NCBI RefSeq assembly: GCF_903652925.1
Contig: NZ_CAHLAR010000010.1
Location: 124,001 to 188,000 of the forward strand
DNA length: 64,000 nt
Direction of reading: 5' to 3'
Source: Achromobacter anxifer
Lineage (GTDB): Bacteria > Pseudomonadota > Gammaproteobacteria > Burkholderiales > Burkholderiaceae_B
Part shown: positions 55,156 through 63,645 of the stretch, in pieces
Numbering within the stretch: position 1 is the first letter of the stretch
Layout: each line of letters starts with the position of its first letter
Notes under the pieces: model-generated
The model's database searches: none
Told to the model about the DNA's origin: nothing
Seen by the model: the letters and a program-made list of their open reading frames with translations, nothing else
Translations under genes and position numbers: made by a program

Positions 55156-55719
55156 TCAGGCCGCCAGCGCGTCGGCGGCGCGCGCGATGCGGGCGAAGCG
55201 GCCTTGCAGCACCAGCTCGGTCCGGTCGCGGATTTCGGCCGGCGTGTAGTGCTGGCCGGAAGGGCTTTGCATCGCAAAGGTCAGGGTGGCATCGGTGGGG
55301 AACACTACCTTGAACCCCGCGTCGCTGGCGTGGCGCGTCGTGGTTTCGCAGCATTGTTCCGTGCGGATGCCGCTGACGATGATGCCTTCGATGCCGTGCT
55401 TGACCAGCCAGTCTTGCAGGGTGGCGCCGTCCGCGTCCTTGGCGTAGAGCGAGGAGTGCACGGTCTTGTGGAACACCGCCGTGGGGGCGATGCGCAATTC
55501 CTTGAGCGTTTTGACGTGTCCCGAGGCCAGCGCGAAGGGGTTGGCGGGGTCGTTGGAGACGCTGGTGTGGAACACCTGGAGCACCGGAATGTCCCGGGCG
55601 GCCGCGGCATCGATCAGCGACTGGATCTGCTCCACGAAGGCGGGATACTCCGTTTCATCCCAAAACGGACGTTGCCGGAAGGAATCTTGTACGTCGATGA
55701 CGATCAGTGCTTGTTTCAT
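55156..55719 (-). CDS. Isochorismatase-family cysteine hydrolase
   Basis: A 187-residue hydrolase with the triad Asp9 (IVIDVQDSF), Lys85 (FHKTVHSS) and Cys123 (GIRTEQCCETT). The RTEQCCE form is seen in uncharacterised isochorismatase-like amidases commonly linked to GlxA regulators. The substrate is unknown. ATG 55719 directly precedes the first core strand; longer frames are rejected. With the regulator gene it forms a two-gene unit inserted between nrdR and ribD. Confidence 0.88.
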   Translation of the reverse strand: MKQALIVIDVQDSFRQRPFWDETEYPAFVEQIQSLIDAAAARDIPVLQVFHTSVSNDPANPFALASGHVKTLKELRIAPTAVFHKTVHSSLYAKDADGATLQDWLVKHGIEGIIVSGIRTEQCCETTTRHASDAGFKVVFPTDATLTFAMQSPSGQHYTPAEIRDRTELVLQGRFARIARAADALAA

Positions 55720-55894
55720 GGACCGGGCTCCTGGAGTAGGAATTGTAGGGGTGTAATGCCATTTTTGCTGTAAACAGGTGGCGGGACGAGCGCGGCGAAA
55801 GACTACTGTCGGCCCAAAACGGACATCCGCGGCCAACCCTGCCCAGGCCCGGCGTCCTGCCGGAACGGGCCGCCGCGGGCATACAATCCGGGAC

Positions 55895-57046
55895 ATGATG
55901 ATTTCCAGCGACAACGACGACATTTCCTGGATGCGGCGCGCCCTGGCGCTGGCGCAGACCGTCATGTACACCACCGCGCCCAACCCCCGGGTCGGCTGCG
56001 TCATCGTGCGCGACGGCCGGGTGCTGGGCGAAGGCGCGACTCAGCCGCCCGGCGGTCCGCACGCGGAAATCTGCGCCTTGCGCGACGCCCAGGCGCGCGG
56101 CGAATCCGTGGCGGGCGCCACGCTCTATGTCACCCTGGAACCCTGCAGCCATTTCGGCCGCACGCCGCCTTGCGTGGACGCGGTGCTCGCGGCGCGGCCG
56201 GCGCGGGTGGTGGTGGCCATCGGCGATCCGAATCCACTGGTCAATGGCCAGGGGCTGGCACGCCTGCGCGACGCCGGCATCGAGGTCACGACGGGCATCT
56301 GCCGCGAAGAGGCGCTGGCCATCAACGCCGGTTTCATCTCGCGCATGAGCCGCGGCCTGCCCTGGGTGTGGATGAAGATGGCGGCTTCGCTGGACGGGCG
56401 CAGCGCGCTGCATAACGGCGTGTCGCAATGGATCACCGGCCCCGAGGCGCGCGCCGACGGGCACCACTGGCGCGCCCGCGCCTGCGTGGTGCTGACCGGC
56501 ATGGGCACCGTGCTGAAGGACGATCCGCAGCTCAACGCCAGGGGCGTGGATACGCCGCGCCAGCCGCGCAAGGCCGTGGTCGATGGCCGCTTCGAGATCC
56601 CGGAGGACGCGCGGCTGTTCGACGGCGCCGAGGTCATCATCTTCACCGCCCGCGAGGACGCGGCCAAGGCCGCGCGCCTGCAGGCCAGGAATGCCCGCGT
56701 GGTGCCGCTGCCGGGCGCGGAGCCGGGCAGGGTGGACCTGCCGGCCATGATGCGCTGGCTGGCCCAGGAACAGTTCAACGAGGTCCACGTCGAGGCCGGC
56801 GCGGGCCTGAGCGGCGCGCTGGTCGCGGCGGGCTGCGTGGACGAGCTGCTGTTGTACCTGGCGCCGGTGCTGTTGGGCGACGCGGCCGGCATGGTCCGCC
56901 TGCCTGTCCTGGAGCATCTGGACGGCGCCCGGCGCTATGAATTCATCGAGACCGCGCCGGTGGGCGCGGATCTGCGCGTGCGCGCCAGGGTCGCGGACAC
57001 CTGGCGGCAGCTGACGCAGCGGGTGGCGCTGCCTCAGCTGTCCTAG
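55895..57046 (+). CDS. ribD: Bifunctional riboflavin biosynthesis deaminase/reductase RibD
   Basis: Two steps of riboflavin synthesis: deamination of the pyrimidine from GTP, then NADPH-dependent reduction of the ribosyl chain. The 383-residue protein has an N-terminal cytidine-deaminase-like domain with zinc motifs PHAEI and TLEPCSHFGRTPPC and a C-terminal reductase domain (about 155-370; MKMAASLDGRSA). TACAAT at 55882-55887 lies only 7 bases before the ATG at 55895, so the transcript may be leaderless; ATG 55898 is the alternative start. Confidence 0.95.
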   Translation: MMISSDNDDISWMRRALALAQTVMYTTAPNPRVGCVIVRDGRVLGEGATQPPGGPHAEICALRDAQARGESVAGATLYVTLEPCSHFGRTPPCVDAVLAARPARVVVAIGDPNPLVNGQGLARLRDAGIEVTTGICREEALAINAGFISRMSRGLPWVWMKMAASLDGRSALHNGVSQWITGPEARADGHHWRARACVVLTGMGTVLKDDPQLNARGVDTPRQPRKAVVDGRFEIPEDARLFDGAEVIIFTAREDAAKAARLQARNARVVPLPGAEPGRVDLPAMMRWLAQEQFNEVHVEAGAGLSGALVAAGCVDELLLYLAPVLLGDAAGMVRLPVLEHLDGARRYEFIETAPVGADLRVRARVADTWRQLTQRVALPQLS

Positions 57047-57060
57047 CGTCCTGCGCCGCC

Positions 57061-57085
57061 GCGGGACAGGACGCCGGTGTCCCGC
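57061..57085 (+). terminator. Hairpin after ribD
   Basis: GCGGGACA/TGTCCCGC 8-bp stem with a nine-base loop, 14 bases after the ribD stop; no T run. Confidence 0.45.
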
Positions 57086-57150
57086 GCTCCCACTGGGCGG
57101 AATGCCCGCGTCCCGCGCGGCCGACGGGCCGCCTGCGTCCAGCGGCAGTG

Positions 57151-57179
57151 CTGGAAGAACCGCTAGCGGCCGCTTCCAG
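57151..57179. terminator. Hairpin enclosing the end of the repeat lipoprotein gene
   Basis: CTGGAAG/CTTCCAG arms with an inner CCGCTAGCGG palindrome; the minus-strand stop codon (57163-57165) lies inside. Probably an end structure shared by convergent genes. Confidence 0.45.
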
Positions 57180-59640
57180 TCTGAGTAGGACGCGCCCTGG
57201 TGTGCCGCCAGGCCAGGACCGCGGCGCCGCCGCCGATCAGCGCCAGCAGCGCCGCCGCCAGCAACAGGCCGGGGTGGTTGCGGCGCAGGCGTTCCCAGGA
57301 TTTCCCAGCCTGCGTGTAATGGAACCAGGCGGCCGCCTGGAAGTCGGGCGCGGCGCATTCGCGGCCGAAAGTGCCGCTGAACGGCACCAGCGCGCCTTGT
57401 TCTATATAGCGTTGGTAGATCGCGGCGGTCCGTTCGGGCGAATCGTCGATGATGTAACGCGCGCCCTGGCACAGCACGGCGGCGAAGGCCTGCGAGCGGC
57501 GCGGCAGCTCGTCGGCGGCGCGCATGGCGTGATCGGCCGCGATCTGGCGGTAATGGAAGCGGGCATAGGGCTGCGCTTCGCTGGCGGCATAGCGCCGGCG
57601 TTCCTCTTCCGTGACGAACGGCCCCGGCAGCGCGGCCGCGGCGCGCGCGGCCGGGGTGTCTGGCGTATCGGCGTCGTCGTCATACGCCTTCCAGCCGGGG
57701 ACCGCGCTGCGTCCCACGCCATAGGCCGTGTTGCCGCCATAGATCGTGAAATCCGGCTCCTGCTCGTAGCCCATGATCTCCATCCCGTCGCGCCGCGCCA
57801 GCCGGGAGGCCTCGAACCAGGCTTCGGCCCGCGACGTGCGGCCCCAGGCGCTGCCGGCCTTGCGCAGCGCCGCGCCGTACTCGGCGGCGAGCTGGCGGGT
57901 CCGCTGCGGCTGCAGCGTCACCTTGCCGTCGACATAGTCCAGCGTGACGTAGCGGGCGTCCGAATCGGCGGGGAAATAGGCCAAGGCCTGCGCGATCGAG
58001 CCTTCGCGCACCAGGCGCCGCGCCAGCAGGGCGCGCAGGCGGTCGGACGCGGTGACTGGGTGCTTCCTCTGCCATTCGTAGAAATGCTGGAGATCGGGGG
58101 GCGGGGATCCGGCGGGCGCGGATGCGGCGCGAGCGTGCCGGTCCACATAGGCCTTGAGTTCGGCGGCGGTCAGCACGCGCTCGGCCACGTAGGCCGCGTC
58201 ATTCCAATATGGGGTGGACTGCCAGAAGCCTCCGTCTGACTCGTCTGGCACGGTGGCGTGGAGCAACTGGTCCAGCGCCTCGACGTACTGGCCGCGCGAC
58301 AGCGTCAGCACGCCTTGCTCGCCCAGCAGGCGCGCCGCGCCGGACGCTTCCACGCTGCCGTCGGCGCGCGGGAAGGCGCTGGCCGCCTGGGCGTAGGCGT
58401 GGGCTGCCGCTTGCGTGTCGCCTTGCCGCAGCGCCAGCTTGGCGCGCACCCACCAGGCCAGGGCCGTGTCCAGCCGCCCCGCCAGCTGCTGCGCCAGGTC
58501 GTAGCGGCCGATGCGGTAAGCCAGCGCCGCCACGCGGTCGGCCTCCGGCACCTGGCTCAGGTCCAGGGTTTCCAGCGCGGTGACCAGCGATTGCAGCGTC
58601 GGATTCGGCGTGACGTCGCGTCCTTGCGCGGCATCCGCATATCCGATCTGCCCGGTCGCGTCGTAGGTGGCGTACGGATCGGTCGCGCTGTCGGGCCTGC
58701 CGTCCACGATGTCGCCGACCCGCGCCAGCGCGTAGGCCACCAGCAGGCGTTGCGCGACCGGGTCGTCGATCAGCCGGCGCGTGCGCGCCGGATCGTCCAG
58801 GGCCCATTGCGCCAGCATGCGTAAGGATGCGGTGCCGCTGGCGGAATCGCGCGCGGCCTGTTCGGCATACAGGCGCACCGCATGTTTCAGCGAATCGGAG
58901 GGGATGGCGTCCATGCAGGGCTCGGCGTTGACCAGCTCGTCGTAGTTGCATTGCCCTTGCGACCCGGCGAGGGACAGCCGAGCTTCCTGGCCGTAGCTGG
59001 CCACGGCCAGTTGCAGCGGATCCGGCGCTCCATCGCGCGCCAGTTGCCGCACGCGGGCGTAGGCCTGTGCCGTCGCGAGGCGTTGCGCCGCGTCGTCGCC
59101 CGCTGCCAGTTGTGCCTCGTCCCCGATTTCCGCCAGCATGTAGGCGGCCCAGACGCTGCGCGCCGCGGCCTCTTGCGGCGGCAACTGGAGAATGGCGCGG
59201 TAGCGCGCGCGGGCCTGCTCCAGCGCCCGTTCGGCTTCCGGTCCGCGGGCGGCCTGGGTGTCGACGGCAGCCGCGGTGTAGAGACGCACGGCTTCCGGCA
59301 GGCCGGCGCCCAGCGCATAGGCGCGGTCGCCGTCGGGTTGCGCGCGCATCGCGCGTGTCGTGGCGCGCTGAGCTGGCGTGAGCGCGGGATCGCGGTCCTC
59401 GGGCAGGATGCTTTGCCGGTAGTCGGTTTCAGGCATTTCACGGGCCGGGCGCGCGGGCAGCGCGTCGCCGCCAGCGTCCACCAGGCGCGCGGCTTCGTAG
59501 TCGAAGGAGTTGGCCGGCGTGGCGCGCAGCGTGCCGGCGCGGTCGTCGAGCAGCTGGGCGGGGAACTCCGGCCCGCAGGCGATGACGATGCCGGCGCCCG
59601 TCAATAGCAGCAGCGCGGCCAGCGATTTACGGTTGTACAT
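57163..59640 (-). CDS. Large uncharacterised lipoprotein with helical repeats and C-terminal membrane span
   Basis: I do not recognise a named family. The 825-residue protein starts with a lipoprotein signal; the lipobox VIAC places the lipidated cysteine at residue 22, followed by GPEFPAQLLDDRA. The bulk is helical, Ala/Arg/Leu-rich and TPR-like (for example ALAYRIGRYDLAQQLAGRLD and WWVRAKLALRQGDTQAAAHA), with a tract around GGFWQSTPYWNDAAYVAERV. A hydrophobic span lies at about 791-811, followed by a basic tail, which is odd for a lipoprotein and suggests an inner membrane protein held at both ends. ATG 59640 overlaps the upstream gene by 14 bases. A GTG at 59664 is possible. Confidence 0.72.
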   Translation of the reverse strand: MYNRKSLAALLLLTGAGIVIACGPEFPAQLLDDRAGTLRATPANSFDYEAARLVDAGGDALPARPAREMPETDYRQSILPEDRDPALTPAQRATTRAMRAQPDGDRAYALGAGLPEAVRLYTAAAVDTQAARGPEAERALEQARARYRAILQLPPQEAAARSVWAAYMLAEIGDEAQLAAGDDAAQRLATAQAYARVRQLARDGAPDPLQLAVASYGQEARLSLAGSQGQCNYDELVNAEPCMDAIPSDSLKHAVRLYAEQAARDSASGTASLRMLAQWALDDPARTRRLIDDPVAQRLLVAYALARVGDIVDGRPDSATDPYATYDATGQIGYADAAQGRDVTPNPTLQSLVTALETLDLSQVPEADRVAALAYRIGRYDLAQQLAGRLDTALAWWVRAKLALRQGDTQAAAHAYAQAASAFPRADGSVEASGAARLLGEQGVLTLSRGQYVEALDQLLHATVPDESDGGFWQSTPYWNDAAYVAERVLTAAELKAYVDRHARAASAPAGSPPPDLQHFYEWQRKHPVTASDRLRALLARRLVREGSIAQALAYFPADSDARYVTLDYVDGKVTLQPQRTRQLAAEYGAALRKAGSAWGRTSRAEAWFEASRLARRDGMEIMGYEQEPDFTIYGGNTAYGVGRSAVPGWKAYDDDADTPDTPAARAAAALPGPFVTEEERRRYAASEAQPYARFHYRQIAADHAMRAADELPRRSQAFAAVLCQGARYIIDDSPERTAAIYQRYIEQGALVPFSGTFGRECAAPDFQAAAWFHYTQAGKSWERLRRNHPGLLLAAALLALIGGGAAVLAWRHTRARPTQTGSGR

Positions 59641-60835
59641 GGAAGCTTTGAGGCCCGTTTTCACAGCGTATCCAGCCTATGTTGCGTTGGCCGCCGGCGC
59701 GCAGCAGGCCATCTTGGGAGCGGCGCAGGTACGCGCCGCCGGAATCTTGTTCGAGGGTATAGCCATTGATGCCGTCCGCCGCGCGGCAGGCGCCGTCCCA
59801 GCGGATCGCGAAAGGCAGGGCCGCGTCGGCATTGCCGCCATTGGCCAGGATGAGGTCCTGCGCGCCCTGGACGTTCCCCGCTCGCGCCGTGACGGACAGC
59901 GCCGGGCGCAGGGGCTGGCGCGTCACCACGGCGCGCCAGGTCGCCAGGCTCCAGGCGCGTTCGTCGCGCGCGGTGGGCAAGCGGAACCACACGATGCCGG
60001 CGAGTCCGTGCGGAAGGTCGCGGTGGATCTCGTCGACGAACGCTGCGATGGTTGCAGGCGTGGCCACCAGCTCGCTCGCGCGTCCGCCCGCCAGCAGGGC
60101 GGAGCGCTCGCTTTCGACCGCGGCGATGCTGCCGTCGTCGTTCCAGCTGACGCGGCTGCCGTAGGTCGGCAAGGCCACGCGCCATGGCCGCCGGGTATGG
60201 TCCGCGTACGCTGTCAGCCAGGCGCTGGCGCGCCTGGCGTTGAACAGGCCCTGATCAGGGCTCAACACCGCGTGGACCTGCAACACTGATTCATCCGGGA
60301 TCCGGAGCAGCGCATCGAGTCCCGAGCCGTTCAGCCATGTCGGCAGCGCGGTTATCGACAAGGGTAGATCCGGCCCTAGCCCGCGCTTCAAGCTTTCCAG
60401 GAATGCCGCGTAGGCGGGCAATTTCGAGGTGGGACAGTCGTAGTCGACCTCGACGCCGGCCAATGCGATGCCCGCGGCGCGCCATGCGCTGCTTGCCGTT
60501 TCGATGCGCGCAAGCACGTCCACGGCCGGCAGCGCGTCGGCGCGGCCGTCCAGGCGCAGCACCATGATGACGGGGCGTTTGGCGGCGGCCAGCGCGGCCA
60601 GATCGGGCGCGGCGCCGAACCAGCGGCCATCCGGGTTCATTTCCGCCATCAGCACCCGCCATGCCCGCACCACGTCGGCGCCGTCGGCCAGCGCCTGGCT
60701 GACCGGCGGCGTCCAGCTGCGTTGCCAGACATAGGCATCACCGGGCAGGTCGGCTTCAGGCTTGCCGCAAGCGGCCGCGAGCAACAGCAAGGCGCCGCCC
60801 AACGCCGCAGAACAGCGTTTGGCGAGGCATCTCAT
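59627..60835 (-). CDS. DUF3142-domain lipoprotein
   Basis: A 402-residue predicted lipoprotein; the lipobox AAAC gives a lipidated Cys23. The DUF3142 domain (about 35-270) looks like a TIM-barrel glycosidase-type fold: strands ending RPVIMVLRLDGR, AGIALAGVEVDYDCP with Asp131 and Asp133 at a barrel-strand end, LSITALPTWL and GIVWFRLPT. A C-terminal beta-rich region follows. The function is unknown; action on an envelope or exported polysaccharide is only an inference. The start at 60835 gives the signal peptide directly. It is the first gene of a two-gene unit with the repeat lipoprotein. Confidence 0.8.
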   Translation of the reverse strand: MRCLAKRCSAALGGALLLLAAACGKPEADLPGDAYVWQRSWTPPVSQALADGADVVRAWRVLMAEMNPDGRWFGAAPDLAALAAAKRPVIMVLRLDGRADALPAVDVLARIETASSAWRAAGIALAGVEVDYDCPTSKLPAYAAFLESLKRGLGPDLPLSITALPTWLNGSGLDALLRIPDESVLQVHAVLSPDQGLFNARRASAWLTAYADHTRRPWRVALPTYGSRVSWNDDGSIAAVESERSALLAGGRASELVATPATIAAFVDEIHRDLPHGLAGIVWFRLPTARDERAWSLATWRAVVTRQPLRPALSVTARAGNVQGAQDLILANGGNADAALPFAIRWDGACRAADGINGYTLEQDSGGAYLRRSQDGLLRAGGQRNIGWIRCENGPQSFHVQP

Positions 60836-61707
60836 GGCGCTGGCAGATGGCCTGGAACGGGGCGGCATGACTTGGAGAAGACGATGGGCGGATGGCTATG
60901 AACGCGGCAGTCGCGCAAGCGCGCGTTGCGAGATGCGTGATTCTATCGCTGCCGGAAGGGGTACTAGCACTCTGCGCTTGCGGCTGCCAATCGCGTATGC
61001 GTCCGCAATCCGCGGCTTGCGGCGCAACTTCGATGCGCAAGCGTCTTCGCGATGCCATCAAGTTTGCGCATGTTTGCGCGTTTGCCGAACGCCATCGATC
61101 GCGCATGGCGCGCGTGCGCAGCGCGACTATTTTCGGCAGCGCGCAAAATGAATTGCCACAAAAACGTCAATTGGCTTTAGCATAGGCACATGACTTGGCG
61201 CTACGCACTGATGGACTACACCGTGCAATGCCACGCGCCCACGTCACCACGGATTCCCGTGCCGCGATATCGGCGCTTTTTCATGACCGAACCGGCACGC
61301 TGCTGAACGAAGACGCCATGCGCCGTTCAGACCGTCCGCTGCCATCGCATAGCGGGCGCATCGGGTTTGCACCCGCATCATAAGAATCCCGGGATATCGC
61401 TCTTCCCTTCAAATCATTGCTGAGCATTTCATGCACGGACCCGTCGCATGCGCGCATACAGCGATATGCTGAAACCGAACGAGTGAACTTCTTCACCTAA
61501 GTTGCATTCCCTGACGGAACTTGTATCCGAAGAGTGCAGCCTAATTGGAAAGGGCCCGATCGTGCTCTTGGTTGATGTGTGGCGAAAGCAACATACCATC
61601 CGGCCGACAGTGCTTATCGCGAGATTGTCTAGTAAAGCGCGAGGGCTGAGGCACAATGGGGACACGTAGGGACGTATTGGATTTTTCGCGTGTTGTAGGA
61701 GGTTTCC
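60836..61707. other. 872-base region without a convincing gene, upstream of prkA
   Basis: It carries the promoter of the DUF3142 unit on the left and the long prkA leader on the right. From about 60900 to 61165 it is dense in TTGCG/CGCAA words (at least nine, in both orientations). From about 61380 to 61700 it is visibly more AT-rich than the flanking genes. The short frames I can find (at 60892-61185, 61195-61383 and minus 60964-61170) have no ribosome site, no domain and atypical composition, so I do not call them. No clear sigma-54 site was found. Confidence 0.55.
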
Positions 61708-63633
61708 GTGCAAAACATCGTCGAAGGCTTCAAGTCGCAGTATGCAAGAGAGCAGGAGTCGGAACTCTCCCTCGAGGAGTATCTGAACCTCGCCAAAAGC
61801 GATCCCATGGCATACGCCAGTCCCGCTGAGCGCATGCTGGCGGCGATAGGCGAACCTGAAATCGTGGATACGCGCAACGACCCACGTCTTTCCCGTTTGT
61901 TTTCCAACCGGACCATCCGGCGCTATCCGGCGTTCCAGGAGTTCTACGGCATGGAGGACGTGATCGGGCAGATCGTCGCGTTCTTCAAGCACGCCGCGCA
62001 GGGATTGGAAGAGCGCAAGCAAATCCTTTACCTGCTGGGGCCGGTGGGCGGCGGCAAGTCGTCCATCGCGGAACGCCTCAAGTCCCTGATGGAGGCCTAT
62101 CCCATCTATGCCTTGAAGGGTTCGCCGGTGAACGAATCGCCGCTTGGCCTGTTCCATCCGGAACGCTTCGGCGACACGCTTGAAAAGGAATACGGCATTC
62201 CGCGGCGCTACCTGAGCGGCATCATGTCGCCCTGGGCCGTGAAGCGCTTGAAGGAGTTCGACGGCGACATCTCGAAGTTCCGTGTCGTGCGCCTGAACCC
62301 GTCGGTGTTGCGCCAGATCGCCATCGCCAAGACCGAACCGGGCGACGAGAACAACCAGGACATTTCGTCGCTGGTGGGCAAGGTCGACATCCGCAAGCTC
62401 GACCGCCACTCGCAGGACGACCCGGACGCCTACAGCTATTCCGGCGGTCTGTGCCTGGCCAACCAAGGCTTGCTTGAATTCGTGGAGATGTTCAAGGCCC
62501 CGATCAAGATGCTGCACCCCTTGCTGACGGCCACCCAGGAAGGCAACTTCAAGGGCACCGAGGGCTTTTCCGCGATCCCGTTCAACGGCGCCATCCTGGC
62601 CCACTCGAACGAATCGGAATGGCAGACCTTCCGCAACAACAAGCACAACGAGGCGTTCCTCGACCGGATCTACATCGTCAAGGTGCCTTACTGCCTGCAG
62701 GTGTCGGAAGAAGTCCGCATCTACGAAAAGCTGCTGCACCACAGTTCGCTGTCGTCGGCGCCGTGCGCGCCGGGAACGCTGGACATGATGGCGCAGTTCT
62801 CGGTCCTGACGCGCCTGAAGGAACCGGAAAACTCCAGCATCTATTCCAAGCTGCGCGTCTACGACGGCGAAAGCCTGAAGGACGTGGATCCCAAGGCCAA
62901 GGCCTTGCAGGAATACAAGGACTACGCCGGCACCGACGAAGGCATGACCGGGGTGTCGACGCGCTTCGCGTACAAGATCCTGTCCAGCGTCTTCAACTAC
63001 GACCAGACCGAAGTGGCCGCCAATCCGGTGCACCTGATGTACGTGCTTGAGCAGCGGATCGGCCGCGAGGACTACCCCGAGGAAATCCGCCGCCGCTATC
63101 TTGAATTCATCAAGGGCTACCTGGCGCCGCGCTATGCGGAGTTCATCGGCAAGGAGATCCAGACCGCTTATCTGGAGTCGTACTCCGAGTACGGCCAGAA
63201 CATCTTCGACCGCTACGTGACCTTCGCCGACTGCTGGATCCAGGACGAGGAATTCCGCGACCCGGAAACCGGCGAAAGCTTCGACCGCAGCGCGCTGAAC
63301 GATGAACTGGAAAAGATCGAGAAGCCGGCTGGCATTGCCAACCCGAAGGACTTCCGCAACGAGATCGTCAACTTCGTGTTGCGGGCGCGCGCCAACAACA
63401 ATGGCCGCAACCCGACCTGGACCAGCTATGAAAAGCTGCGCGAAGTGATCGAGAAGAAGATGTTCTCGAACACGGAAGACCTGCTGCCGGTGATCTCGTT
63501 CAACGCCAAGGCCTCGGCCGAGGACAAGTCCAAGCATCAGAGCTTCGTCGATCGCATGGTTGAAAAGGGCTACACGGAAAAGCAGGTCAGGCTGCTGTGC
63601 GAGTGGTATCTCCGTGTGAGGAAGTCTTCCTGA
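61708..63633 (+). CDS. prkA: PrkA-family serine protein kinase (YeaG), GTG start
   Basis: A 641-residue PrkA/YeaG kinase: an AAA+-like N-terminal module with Walker A GPVGGGKSS (111-119) and a C-terminal kinase-like domain. E. coli YeaG acts in stationary-phase and nitrogen-starvation adaptation with YeaH. The start is GTG at 61708, preceded by AGGAGG at ideal distance. The next gene starts 12 bases after its stop, so the two are an operon; in most proteobacteria a spoVR/ycgB gene is third, which would lie beyond the window. Confidence 0.96.
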   Translation: MQNIVEGFKSQYAREQESELSLEEYLNLAKSDPMAYASPAERMLAAIGEPEIVDTRNDPRLSRLFSNRTIRRYPAFQEFYGMEDVIGQIVAFFKHAAQGLEERKQILYLLGPVGGGKSSIAERLKSLMEAYPIYALKGSPVNESPLGLFHPERFGDTLEKEYGIPRRYLSGIMSPWAVKRLKEFDGDISKFRVVRLNPSVLRQIAIAKTEPGDENNQDISSLVGKVDIRKLDRHSQDDPDAYSYSGGLCLANQGLLEFVEMFKAPIKMLHPLLTATQEGNFKGTEGFSAIPFNGAILAHSNESEWQTFRNNKHNEAFLDRIYIVKVPYCLQVSEEVRIYEKLLHHSSLSSAPCAPGTLDMMAQFSVLTRLKEPENSSIYSKLRVYDGESLKDVDPKAKALQEYKDYAGTDEGMTGVSTRFAYKILSSVFNYDQTEVAANPVHLMYVLEQRIGREDYPEEIRRRYLEFIKGYLAPRYAEFIGKEIQTAYLESYSEYGQNIFDRYVTFADCWIQDEEFRDPETGESFDRSALNDELEKIEKPAGIANPKDFRNEIVNFVLRARANNNGRNPTWTSYEKLREVIEKKMFSNTEDLLPVISFNAKASAEDKSKHQSFVDRMVEKGYTEKQVRLLCEWYLRVRKSS

Positions 63634-63645
63634 GCGAGGTGAATC

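Noticed and set aside
60892-61383. Small plus-strand frames between the DUF3142 gene and prkA
   Set aside because: No ribosome site, no signal peptide or domain, and composition unlike neighbouring genes; described as non-coding instead.
61545-61580. Possible sigma-54 promoter for prkA (GG-N10-GC at 61552-61565)
   Set aside because: Only the GG/GC dinucleotides match; the flanking consensus bases of the -24 and -12 elements are poor.
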